A stretch of 64,000 nt of DNA from Ceratopteris richardii (taxonomy: Eukaryota > Streptophyta > Polypodiopsida > Polypodiales > Pteridaceae), in assembly GCA_020310875.1 (NCBI GenBank), contig CM035435.1, positions 66,853,997 through 66,917,996 on the forward strand. Reading direction: 5' to 3'. Under the pieces are notes generated by a model, which was not told the origin of the DNA, did no database searches, and was given only the letters and a program-made list of their open reading frames with translations. The position numbers and the translations under genes were made by a program. This document shows positions 51,195 through 62,010 of this stretch, piece after piece (the first letter of the stretch is position 1; the number at the start of each line of letters is the position of its first letter).

Positions 51195-52075
51195 AGCTTT
51201 AGTCAAAGTATCTCCAACATTATCTCAAGTATGAACCTTCTAAAGAATAATGCACTCAATGGTTAAGCAATCTTTAATGAAGTGATACCTCACCTCAATG
51301 TGCTTGGTCTTTGCATGATAGACCGGATTCTTAGCCAAAGCAATAACACTCTAACTATCACTAAGCAAACGAGGTACATGCTGAGGTAGACCCATATCAC
51401 AAGCAAGACAAGAAAGCCACAATGCTTCCTTACATGCCTCACTTGCTGCAATAGACTCTGCTTTTGTAGTCAAAGCAACCGTACATTCTTGAAGATGAAA
51501 TCTCCAAGAGATAGCAGCTCCACTAAAACAAAATGTAGATGTATGATTGTCTACACAACCAGTATAATCATAATTTTTGTAACCAATAATGGATGCCTTT
51601 CCTCTACCCAAGCATTGAAAATTATCCTTAGTGCCACTCAGATTTCTCAAAATCATCTTGAGTGTTTCCCAATGCTTCTTTTTAGGATTACACATATATC
51701 TGCTCACAACTACCACTACAAATGCAATGTCTGGTCTCATAGCTCCCATAGCATACATGAGATTACCAACAACAGATTGATAAGGAATTTTGTTCATGAA
51801 TTCCTTTTCCTCATCTGATTTGGGACAATCATCCTTGCTCAATTTCACATATGTGCGTAAAGGTGTACTCAACGTCTTTCCACCCTGGATATTGAACTTG
51901 TGAAGTACTTTGGATATGTACTCACTTTGAGACAAGTATATGCATCCTTTAATCCTATCATGAGTAATATGCATGCCAAGAATATGTTTGGCATCCCCCA
52001 AATCCTTCATATGAAATGTCTCACTCAACTTCTTTTTCAGAATTGACGTCATAAGAGGACTTCCCAGCAATCAAC
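51195..52075 (-). pseudogene. Copia RNase H and RT end (family B)
   Basis: The 239-codon ORF at 52070-51351 carries the RT end (KKKLSETFHMKDLGDAKHIL, LHKFNIQGGKTLSTPL) and RNase H (PYQSVVGNLMYAMGAMRPDI, GYKNYDYTGCVDNHTSTFCF, SWRFHLQECTVALTTKAES). The usual ALST.EAEY reads ALTTKAESIAASEA. A stop follows LLSDS, then SVIALAKNPVYHAKTKHIEV continues to 51195. Non-functional. Confidence 0.87.
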
Positions 52076-52960
52076 ATATCATCGACATAAAGTATCAAGC
52101 ATATCAAACTGCCATATGAGCATCTCTTTGTGAAGATACAATGATCCTCATTGCTTCAAGAATAGCCTTGAGATTTCATAAAAGCATCAAACTTTTGGTA
52201 ACATTGTCTAGGGGACAGTTTAAGTCCAAATAAGCTCTTCTTCAACTAGACTTTCTTTATCAGGAACTACATAACCCTCTAGTTGTTCCATATATATCTC
52301 ATTTGTAAGATCTCCATGGAGGAAAGCAGTTTTCACATCCATTTGGACTAGTTCTAAATTTCTCATTGCAATGAATACAAGCAACATTCATAGGGTATTC
52401 ATCTTGACCAATGAAGAGAAGATTTCCTGGAAATCAACACAATGTTTTTGCTTAAAACCCTTTGCAACAAGTCATGCTTTATACTTTTGAGAAGCACTAT
52501 CTGATGTGAATTTTAGCTTATATACCCATTTACATGGTTAATCTTTCCTACCCTTTGGCAAAGGTACTAAATCCCAAGCACCATTCTTGTGAATAGAATC
52601 CAACTCACTCTTTTGGCACACTCCCACTCGACATGATCCTCTATCTTCATAGCCTCTTTGTAGAAAGAAGGCTCACCAACATCTATTAGCATAACAAAAT
52701 CCAAACCTGGAACATATCTGTTAGGTGGATGTGCCACACATGTAGAGCCTCTCAATGGTTGCTGAATAGGAACATTTGCGGACTGGTTTGATTGGACATT
52801 CTCTTGAACATCCTTATGTGCAGCATTTTTATGCATGCGAACTAGAGGACTAGTATGCTCAAACAACACTCTTCTCACTTCAACCTCATTAATGGGTTGT
52901 TTATGTATTTTAGACTCGTTGAAAATGACATCACTACTTCTGATCATTGATCATGTTTTA
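52076..52960 (-). pseudogene. Copia RT and linker (family B)
   Basis: Includes the linker MIRSSDVIFNESKIHK and RGSTCVAHPPNRYVPGLD, then RT pieces KGRKDXPCKWVYKLKF, FKQKHCVDFQEIFS and FMLVDDMLIA-type YVDD region near 52070-52090. Frameshifts and stops throughout. The linker ORF is 126 codons (52947-52567). Confidence 0.78.
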
Positions 52961-53352
52961 GGATCCCATAAGTGATATCCAAATTGGCCTTCTCAACCAT
53001 ATCCAAGAAAAATGCATTTCTTTTACTTATGGTTCATATTTTGTCTAAGATTGTTGGGTATATGAACCTATGCTTCGCACCCAAAAACTCGAAGATGATC
53101 ATAATATGGTCGCTTCCCTATCCATAACTCTTGTGCCACTTTTTAGACCTTTGGGAGTACTAGATGAAATGTTAATCACATGAACTGAAGTCAATACTAC
53201 TTCTGCCCAAAAGCCTTGTGAAAGGTTTGCATGATGCAACATAGAAACTACTCTATGTGGATAGTTATATTCATTCTTTTAGCTACACCATTTTGTATTG
53301 GGGTATAATGAGCTGTAAACTCTCTACAAATTCTTCTAGACTGAAAGAACAG
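52961..53352 (-). pseudogene. Copia integrase, C-terminal part (family B)
   Basis: FQSRRICREFTAHYTPIQNG continues with VAKRMNITI. The catalytic Glu is replaced by Lys (VAKRMN instead of VAERMN). Beyond it the frame decays (AFWAEVVLTSVHVINIS, KSGTRVMDREATIL). Cut at 53352 by the LTR of the inserted element. Confidence 0.8.
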
Positions 53353-53898
53353 TGCAAGAAAACTATAATTACAACCACCACATGCTAGAGAGATGAATCT
53401 CCTCCCAACCTTATGCATGCATATATAGCTGCTTGAATCAACGAGGACCACAAATGTAACTAGAGTCACAAGTGCATGAGCAATCTCCTCCACTCCTTTC
53501 ATATCTTTCATGAGAGTCTACTAGTGGCTGGGGTGATCTCGACCACTGCTTTAATACCTTCCACTAGAGTCCACTAGTGATTGGTATACTCGCCACTCGA
53601 GTTAAGTCTCACTGGACTCAAGTTAACTCACCTTAACTTGAGTTAGAAGGCTCTAGAGCTCCTTGGGAAAAACTCTCTCCCCATGCTGCCCATGGGGGTT
53701 GAACCCAAGAGCTCCTTCTTCACAACCTTGAGATTTAACCATTAGGCTAAGTGGATCACTTGTTTAAGAGAGCACATGGACTTATGCTTAAGTCTAGTCT
53801 CGAGATCTTTGGCCATACACATGAGTGACCAAACGGTGTCCGATTTCATATCTATCTGAACCGGTTGGAGACTTAGATCATAGACTTACTTTATTACA
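53353..53898 (-). repeat. 3' LTR of the LARD-like element
   Basis: A 546-bp LTR. Contains a Pol III-like A box (53749-53739) and B box (53705-53695) on the minus strand, and a TATATATAGC stretch near 53417. About 50 bp (near 53520-53575) are extra relative to the 5' LTR. Confidence 0.9.
53695..53749 (-). promoter_or_regulatory. tRNA-like Pol III A and B boxes in the 3' LTR
   Basis: A box TAGCCTAATGG and B box GGTTCAACCCC both fit the consensus TRGYNNARNNG and GGTTCRANNCC, separated by 33 bp, on the same strand as the element. The 5' LTR keeps the arrangement. Confidence 0.7.
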
Positions 53899-53911
53899 TT
53901 CTTCCCGCCTT
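53899..53911 (-). other. Polypurine tract of the LARD-like element
   Basis: Minus strand AAGGCGGGAAGAA directly followed by TGTAATAAAG of the LTR. A GGCGGGA-type tract is common in plant Ty3 elements. Confidence 0.82.
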
Positions 53912-56900
53912 GGAAAAGATTTTGGTCCTAAAAAATAAAGCTATATATAGTAACCATAGGCAAGGTCATGCTCTAAAACTAGAAGAACATGTCTCACCTC
54001 TGTGGTGGGATCCCTTCCCAAATGATTCAAAATACTATCTTGCTTTGCACTTTGAGAAATTGGTCAAAGTACAAAGTAGTAAATGAATTATAAGGGTGGA
54101 TCTAAAAATATCCCTAGCCATTTCATTTTTTCTTGATGTGCATTCTAGGCACAAACGTATGAAATGGATGGATTCCAATTACTAGTCCATTTCTAGGCAT
54201 GACTTGTGCATGGACTTACTAACTAAGGTGGGATTATTAAATCTCTATCAAGACTTTGAGAACTCTTGATTCACTTGAATTTGAATTGGAAAACTTGAAG
54301 TTTTGTTGGCCCAAACATCAAACTTGGATGTTTGTATAATGGTTTGCTCCCATCCAACAGTTACTTGATTTTTTCACCGACTAGAGGATTACTTTTTCCT
54401 AATGGCCTTAAAAATCCTATGTAAACTATACGAGAAAGTTTTCCATTTACTTTGGGTCAACCTAACTATATCTTGACCAAGTCAAATTCAAAATGAAAAT
54501 CCTCCAACTTAGGACACTTTTCTCAAAGACTTTGGCTAAAAGTTCTTGGGAATTGTCAATCTTATGAGCCATTCCTAACTTCATTGTTCTAGAGTGTATC
54601 GAACTCTAGAAAGTCATGAGAGTTATGCTAATAACTAGATGTAAACTTAAATGAATAAGTCAAACTTGGACTTCTCAACTTTTGAAGATTGAATAAGTTC
54701 TTATACATAACATCTATCTAGGATGTTTAATTTAGTTATCTGGTTCCAATTGGCTTACCTTGGACTTTTGCAAAAGGAATCAGATACCATATTTGAGTCT
54801 GTTCCAAAAGATTTGGAAAACAGAAGGAAATAACTAAAACTTTGTATAACTAATTCAAACTTCTAAGATATAAACTTGCTATGATTCAAGTACTTGATGA
54901 CCCAAGACTTTAACTCAAAACTTTCACTTCTTAACAATCTGTTTCAACAAGGTATTGAAGCATTTTTACTATCTTTAAGAGAAATAAACTGGACTCTCAA
55001 AAGATTCAGAGCAAATCTAAAACATCATCCAACCACAAGATACTAGTGTGGCATCTAACATCAGTGTGTCGACCCACTAAGGTTTTGTTGATGAGTTTTT
55101 ACTCAAACAGTGCTTCACTTGAGACTAAGTTCATGCCTATATTCAATCTTTATGACTCTTTACTATGAATGCAATTCTTGTGTATTTCTTTGAGTCAAAG
55201 GATTGAATTGACTGAGTTACACTAGGAACTGTGCTTAACTTAGTCAATCTATCCTTAGTTGAAAGGATCAGTTCAAAGTCAAAGTCTCACTCTTTCAGAA
55301 ATTTATCAAATATTTTTGACGGACAACACTTAAGCTTGAAGTGTTCCGAAATAAGAACAAGTCTTTTGTCCTTTTTGAAAAAGAAGATCTTGGAAGTTAC
55401 TTACTTTATATCTTCTTAAATTTGTCTTGAAGTATATTGAGATCATGCTTTTATCCTCCTTGAATTTAAACTTCTTCTTTGAAGTTTGGATTTCTCGAGG
55501 ATCTGACCTAACTTGAAGATTTATTCTTGGACTAAACGATAATTATCATCCCACGGTCCGATGTCCCATACCATCTTTCCTACATCAATCTGAGTATAAA
55601 ATTTGGTGTCCCATACCACCCTACTTTATATTCACATTAATATGTGGGTGATACTTATCCTAAAGTCTAAACATATCTTCATAGAGTACCTTCTCTCTTA
55701 AATTCTTTAAAAGAAATTTGAACTTTCATACATTATCTCTAACTTGATGTTCTATGTTTTGATCCCTTCACATGATCGTTGCACAATCTTGTGCTTTCCT
55801 TTGGGAACTTGAAAACCGCTTGATAGAATATCTGTTCTTCTTTACTTGGGTTTTCAAATGAAAACCGATTATAATTCCAAGTACTTGAATTTTCACATTT
55901 TCAAGTCCAACTAGTTATACTTGACCAATTTGTAGTGACAAGAGTTGTTTACTTCTTGTCTTTAGATTCCTTTCTTATTGAAGCTTTAAGTAGCTACCTT
56001 GCCCAAGACTTTACAGGAATCTCTCTACTACTTAAGTCTAAGTATCTGCTCATGCTTTTGGATTTCACCTTTACAAAATTCCTTTAAGGATAGGTAAACT
56101 TTACGTTATACATTCCACAGAATTAATTACCGTTGTCCCGGTTGCAGACTACATTCTTGGAATTTCTTACTCTGTTCAGACTTGGAACAACTTACTATTT
56201 TGATTGCCAATACTTGGGCAAACATGAAAGTAGTTCCAATTGCAAATTCTTGGATAACCATGGCCAAGATTGATCAAGTCTTGTTGATCATGCGATAAAA
56301 TAAAGACTTGGTCTTTATCTTTAAGATCTCTTTGAACTATCAAAAGTTTCTTTGCTTACCCATGGGCTTTTAGAGGTATTTTTCCCTACTAAAGTCCAAG
56401 CATGTACTAATGCCTTTCATATTCTAAAGCTAAGAATCTTTGATACACCTCAAGGTGATATCAACTATTGGACTTTAAGTACCACTTCTAGTGGCTTGGG
56501 ATTTCTGGGAAACTACTAGCTATCTAATGAGTTTGAAGAATTTCATTCTTACTACTTGGGAGAATGTTATTCTCAAGGACTTGAGATTCCTTCTAGGGAA
56601 TTAAATAACCTGAGCAAATGATTCATCTTGGAATCTTTTGCAATATTGAAAGGATATTTGAAAGAAACTTTGAGACTTTCAAACAATATCGAGAAGCTTT
56701 ACTAATGCATTTGTGTTCAATTCTCAAGTATCAAACTAGAGAACAAATATCACCTTTAGGATATGGTTTCCCATTCCACTATGAAAGTTTGACTTGAACT
56801 TTCATTTATGTGATATTGATTCTTGTTCTTGAGTTTGATACAAGATTCATTATTATTGGTCAATCTTTAGATGTTTCTAGCGTACTTTAAACATATTTTG

Positions 56901-58550
56901 ACAATCAAAATTATGTTTAAAGTCCAAGCATCTTTTGATGATTGATCCAATAGTAATGTTACTATGAACACATAACTTTGAACTTTATATCTTGTTTAGG
57001 AAAAGTTTAGGATTGGAGATCCATATCTTGGAACATTGTATTCTTAAATGAAAAGTTCACATTTTTATTCAAGTCTTTAGGAACTTATATCATTTCTTAA
57101 AGATTGCTTTCTTTGCTTTCCTCTTGAAGCTTCAATTAGCTTGAATGAAACCAAAACTTAACTCTCTAATCCTTCTAAAAGGAAGAGTCCTTTCAAGTTT
57201 CCATGTTTGCTTAGCAAGTTGCATCATTACCAGAGATGCAATCATCATGGAACCTAACATTCTCCTATTGAACGTCAAAGTTCAATTGATGCTAAGGTTC
57301 AACCTTTGATTTCATCACTCTTTGGAATGGAATCAAATGAGAACCTACAAAAGTTTCATAGTTTTTCTTGGCACTTTGCATCCTTACCGGGGATGCTACT
57401 TATGGAATATATCAACTATCTTTTGATATTTCAACGTTCAAATAGTGTAAGTTCTATTTAGCTTTATTTGATTTTGATCATGTCTTGGGATAAAATCAAA
57501 TAAAAGCATTCATTAGAAAGCGCTCAAGTATCTAAGGAAAATCTTTTCATTCTACTTGGATGTAAGATTTCTTAAATCCAAGCTAATGACTACATCTAGG
57601 CTTGTCATTCTCTAAGTTTTCTCCTAAACTTAGAGTCATCATGGAAACTTTCAAGCAGCCCTATTTTCTTGTAGTTCCAATGATCAAGAAAATTGAATAC
57701 TTTGACTTTCACAGGGCCTACTTTTCCTAATGAAGACTCCTAATTTGTGATACCTAAGTATCACGTTTGGGAAAAACAAACTAGCTACTTGAGTTGCATG
57801 GTAGCCAGGAGCCTTGCAACTACCTAGTTTGCTATTTTCCTTAGCTATCTAAGTCAAGCTAGAAAAAGGAAGTATCGAAAGTATAAGTATTCAACTACTT
57901 AACAAACAATCATGCAAATGCAAATGCATATGAGCGCATGCACGTGTTGGCCTTCTCCTTTCATGCACCAAACTTAAATCAAGCAATTCTTGGGCTTGAA
58001 AATACATGTTCCCAATCATACATGCACAAACATTGTACTTGCTATCTTTTTAAAAAGATATAACCATTCATATGCATAAACTTGAGCATTAACTATCTTT
58101 TTCAAGCAAGAAGAAAATATGTTTATGCATGAAAACATTTTTTGAAAAGCAAAAACGCACTAACATTCTTTCGTAGATGCATGCTTATGCTTGATAAGTG
58201 TTTCCATACTTCGATGCTCTCCTACTTTGCTTTCATTAAATTACATACAATGCTTTCAAAATTTAAGATTCGTTCCCTAATTCAATGATAATAGCAATGC
58301 ATTCTATATGAGAACATAGAGCAAAGCAAACATTGAAATGAAAACATCAACTTGTAAAGTACTTAGTTCCCAATTAACTATGTCCTTCCATTGATCCTTG
58401 GGAAGAACCATTCTCCATCCTTTAGTCCATGAGAAAAAAATGCATACTCCTCCTTGAAGACTGTCACTTCCTCTTATCCTCTTCTCTAAAGAAATGAAGC
58501 CTTTTATGGACTATGTTTATCTTAGCCCATATGTTGCTTTGAGATGAGGT
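53912..58550 (-). other. Non-coding interior of the LARD-like element
   Basis: About 4.6 kb of AT-rich sequence with recurrent short words (CTTTGAACTTT, CTTGGGA, TTGATCAA types) and no ORF of note on either strand. No gag, protease, RT or integrase traces seen. A 62-codon ORF at 55231 is chance. Confidence 0.75.
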
Positions 58551-58559
58551 GTGGATGAT

Positions 58560-59520
58560 ATCAACAAGCTTTCGGGTTTGAATCTCGCTCCCCAACGCTT
58601 CAACTTCATGGAATCGGCAACCAAAGCGATTCTTTTTCTTTGCACGCATGTTCGGACAACTCGGGAAACAAGACTTGAGAATCGGGCTAGGCAGCAAGGT
58701 TATCTAAAAGTCAAGCGTGACTTTTGGGGAATTGAGGTTTAGTAACACATTGATAGTGTTTGAGCATCAAAGGGAGCTTTGAGCATCAAAGGGAGCTGCT
58801 CTCTTTGCTACAAAAGGTTTCTTGATGATGTCATAGGTTCGAACCTTCGAAAAATCATGCAAGAGAGAGATGCATGTATTTTTTAGGTCTTGCAACGGGA
58901 ATAATCATAGTATAAATTAAATGCTTTTTTAGCTATTACCACCGAATAGAAGCAAGCTCTCATGGCTGAAAGGAGACATGCATTTAAATTAGGTCGCAGG
59001 TCCAAAACCTGATTGCAACTGCCTACTAATTTCATGTTCTCTTTTTCTATACACAAAAATGGAAAAGTAATAGCTAAATTCCAAGCAACTACGTCGCTGG
59101 TTAGTTGGCTACTATGTCCGTCCTCTACGAAAAGGCCTTGGGTTCGAGTCACGTGGCATCTGGGCAACTTGTGAATATACTTTTTGAAGCCGCTTTGGGA
59201 GGCAAAAACAAAGCTATGCACAGGTGCGGGCATCCGTCCGAGATTCAAAAAGGCGTTCTCAACTAATGCTTCCTATGAGATTCGAACATAAGTCGTTGCA
59301 CGATGAAAATTGAAAAGATTAAAAAAATCTTCAATGATCCATCACGAATTGCGTCACATAAGAAAGATCCATCGAGAATTGCGTCAAGCTAGGCCAAGGG
59401 CATTAAATTAAGATATACAAAAATTACAAAGATTCAGCTCTATGTGTGAGCGGTTAGCACAAAGCTTTCCTTGATATTCATTAGAGTTCGATTCCTAAGC
59501 TCTACCGCACATGTTACTAC
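58560..59520. repeat. Cluster of tRNA-like (SINE-like) boxes
   Basis: B-box-like sequences recur within 1 kb: GGTTTGAATCTC (near 58569), GGTTCGAACCT (58836-58846), GGTTCGAGTCA (59141-59151) with A-like TGGTTAGTTGG (59098-59108), GTTCGAATCTC on the minus strand (near 59284), and AGTTCGATTCC (59485-59495) preceded by GAGCGGTTAGCAC. They look like fragments of several tRNA-derived SINEs inserted near the 5' end of the LARD-like element. Ends and target duplications were not resolved. Confidence 0.45.
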
Positions 59521-59744
59521 AACAAAGATGATCATTTTGCTTGAAAAATAATTCAGAGCCATGACAAGACATATGCGACCAAGAGGATTTAATCTACTCG
59601 CATTAACTACCATAGAAATTTGTGAGACTCAAATGAATTCTAAAAGAAAAAAAAATTCATCAATGAACAAGCTCCTCAAATTCCATATAAGCTTTCTTGA
59701 GGATGATGATGAACCATCAAGGTCACCATGGAAGCTTGCCTAGA

Positions 59745-59756
59745 GCTCTGATACCA
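59745..59756 (-). other. Primer site for initiator tRNA-Met (LARD-like element)
   Basis: Minus strand TGGTATCAGAGC, an exact match, one base from the 5' LTR. Confidence 0.93.
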
Positions 59757-59757
59757 A

Positions 59758-60250
59758 TGCAAGAAAACTATAATTACAACCACCACATGCTAGAGAGATG
59801 ACTCTCGTCCCAACCTTATGCCTATATATATAACTGCTCGAATCAACGAGGATCACAAATGTAACTAGAGTCCACAAGTGCATGTGCAATCTCCTCCACT
59901 CCTTTCATATCTTCCACTAGAGTCTACTAGTGGTTGGTGTACTCGCCACTCGAGTTAAGTCTCATTGGACTCAAGTTAACTCACCTTAACTTGAGTTAGA
60001 ATGCTCTAGAGCTCCTTGGGCAAAACTCTCTGCCCATGCTCCCCATGGGGGGTTGAACCCAAGACCTCCTTCTTCACAACCTTGAGACTTAATCACTAGG
60101 CTAAGTGGATCACTTGTTTAAGACAACACATGGACTTATGCTTAAGTCTAGTTTCGAGATCTTTGGCCATACACATGAGTGACTAAATGGTGTCCAATTT
60201 CAGGTCTGTCTGAACCCGCCGAACCCTTAGATCATACTTACTTTATTATA
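59758..60250 (-). repeat. 5' LTR of the LARD-like element
   Basis: A 493-bp direct repeat of the 3' LTR with scattered substitutions, so the insertion is not recent. B box GGTTCAACCCC at 60059-60049 is unchanged; the A box at 60103-60093 reads TAGCCTAGTGA, one mismatch. Confidence 0.9.
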
Positions 60251-60660
60251 GGTTGAATTCACGTGATGCATGCTCACCCCCATTATCCGGATGTAAATCC
60301 TTAAGCTTAGTTCCTTTCTTAGTCTCAATTGGAGAAAACCATTTTTTGAAAGTAGGGAATACCTCATCCTTTGATTTGATAGGATATACCCAGACTTTTC
60401 TAGTGGCATCATCTATGAAAGTAACAAAGTAAAGAGAACCACCTAACGAACTTGTGGGCATAGGACCACACATATCTCTACGAGCAAGATCTAAAGGTTG
60501 AATTGAAGAGTCAATGTGCGTCTTATGCACATTCCTAGTTTGCTTTCCATATTGAAAATGCTCACAAAACGAAAAATCAAAAAAAGATAGCACAAGTAAG
60601 TAGCCAAAACAAGAAAGAAATTCCATTCCACTATGAGACATGACCCAAATGGCCGTGCCA
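60251..60660 (-). pseudogene. Copia integrase, N-terminal part (family B)
   Basis: HIDSSIQPLDLARRDMCGPM, LYFVTFIDDATRKVWVYPI, KSKDEVFPTFKKW and DLHPDNGGEHASREFN. The first Asp position reads ARRDMCGP, the second DNGGEH. The pre-integrase zinc region is decayed (FCEHFQYGKQTR). Interrupted at 60250 by the LARD-like element. Confidence 0.83.
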
Positions 60661-61200
60661 AATACAATCCATAGGATGTTCAGTAATAGCTAACAAGTAT
60701 TCTTTCTGTGATACAAATAAAGGATAAAGTGAGCCAACTTTGCTTCCTTTTGCAATAACCATATTTCCCTTTGATATGCAAAATGACTAAACATAGAAGA
60801 CCACATTGTAGCCAAGTTCATCAACCACATCTCCAATGCCAACAATGTCACACTTGTAACCGTCACCAAGTCTCACAGTACCAAGAGACTTTGCTGCATA
60901 ATTAGAGCACCATTTCTATGTGGTGTCACATGGAAAGAAGCACCAAAATCTAGCAACCACATGTGGGAAAGAGAATCAGCCATAAGAGCCTTAGTGGGCA
61001 CAATAATGTCAAGTATCAACACATCAACATCATGAGAAATAGCATTAATTTCTTCAATCTTCATAGTCAAGGCAGATGGTGCAGGTATCTATTTAACATG
61101 CATATCAACATTTTGCCCTTTACCTTTAGCATTCTTTAATGCATAGCAATCTTTCTTCATGTGTCCTTTCTTATGACAATAATGGCATTAGATATCCTTC
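60661..61200 (-). pseudogene. Copia protease and knuckle (family B)
   Basis: CHYCHKKGHMKKDCYALKNA is a complete CCHC knuckle. The protease reads WLLDFGASFHVTPHRNGA, where the usual DSGA is DFGA, predicted inactive. Stops flank the ORF (61070-60873). The region between 60660 and 60870 carries decayed core sequence (VGIGDVVDELGYNVV). Confidence 0.8.
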
Positions 61201-62010
61201 TTTCTTGATTTACTTCTACTCTTATTTCGTTGACCATTCTTTTCCTTGTTCTTGCTCCTGCCATGTTGCTGATTCTTTCTTTGGTATGAATCACGAACCT
61301 TAAATGCATCTCCACTTTGAGTGCCAACCATAGCTTTTCTATGAATCTCCTCACTCAAGATTGTTCCGCATATATCATCATAGAACAGTTTACCACCAAG
61401 AGCACTATTGCTAATAGTTATGCAAAATGTATCCCATGATGATGACAAGGTGCATAACAATAAGATTGCTCTCATTTCATTATCCATTTCCATTCTTTGA
61501 GCATGTAATTGAGAGAATATAACATCAACTCATTTAGATGAGCATCAACACTATTTGCGTCCTTCATGCAAAGGTCATATAAATTTCTCATCAAGCACAC
61601 TTTATTCGATGTCGTTTGTTTTTCATATGTATTGCATAACTTCTTCCAAAGATCCTTTGCACTTTCATAGTCCAATACTATAAAGTAAACATTATCTGCT
61701 AGGTGCAATTGAATGGTAGACCTAGCCATTTCATCCAACTCATCTGAATCATCTTCGTCCATGTTAGTAGGCTTCTTTGAGATTCCATTTACTAGATTCC
61801 ACTACCTCCTCTGAATCAACACATCTTTGAGTGAGCTTGATTAGGAAAAGTACAAAGCTTGGCAAAGTCATTTTTTACTTCATATAACATTTTCAAGTCT
61901 TTGGAAGCTTTCAATCAAATCAGTGAACTCTTAGTTTTTTAATTTTGTTCAACTTAATAGCTTTTTGCTACATTTGTTCAAAATACTAGAAAACTTGTTT
62001 TTGAGACATG
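61188..62010 (-). pseudogene. gag: Copia gag (family B)
   Basis: Two overlapping frames: MARSTIQLHLADNVYFIVLD, DLWKKLCNTYEKQTTSNKVC and LNELMLYSLNYMLKEWKW (61762-61472), then AILLLCTLSSSWDTFCITIS (61493-61188) and an Arg/Lys/Asn-rich end before the knuckle. UBN2 gag. The start is decayed; MSQKQ near 62007 may be the original N-terminus. Confidence 0.82.

Larger units (their letters stand above)
53353..60250 (-). mobile_element. Large non-coding LTR element (LARD-like) with Pol III boxes in its LTRs
   Basis: Two direct LTRs, 53353-53898 (546 bp) and 59758-60250 (493 bp), start TGCAAGAAAACTATAATTAC and end TTATTACA or TTATTATA. A primer site lies next to the right LTR (59756-59745) and a polypurine tract AAGGCGGGAAGAA next to the left LTR (53911-53899), so it reads right to left. 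The 5.8-kb interior holds no coding similarity and no long ORF. It is inserted in a copia integrase gene whose frame is continuous across it. Such elements, with LTRs, primer site and polypurine tract but no genes, are called LARDs and depend on other elements' proteins. Confidence 0.88.
50699..62010 (-). mobile_element. Family B copia element, split by a non-autonomous LTR element
   Basis: Minus strand. 3' LTR 50699-50997, then RNase H, RT and integrase end (to 53352), an insertion (53353-60250), then integrase start, protease, knuckle and gag (to about 62010). The integrase frame is continuous across the insertion (REFN then LFFQSRRICREF). I found no 5' LTR to the right, so the 5' end may have decayed. 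Several active-site residues are mutated. Confidence 0.83.
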
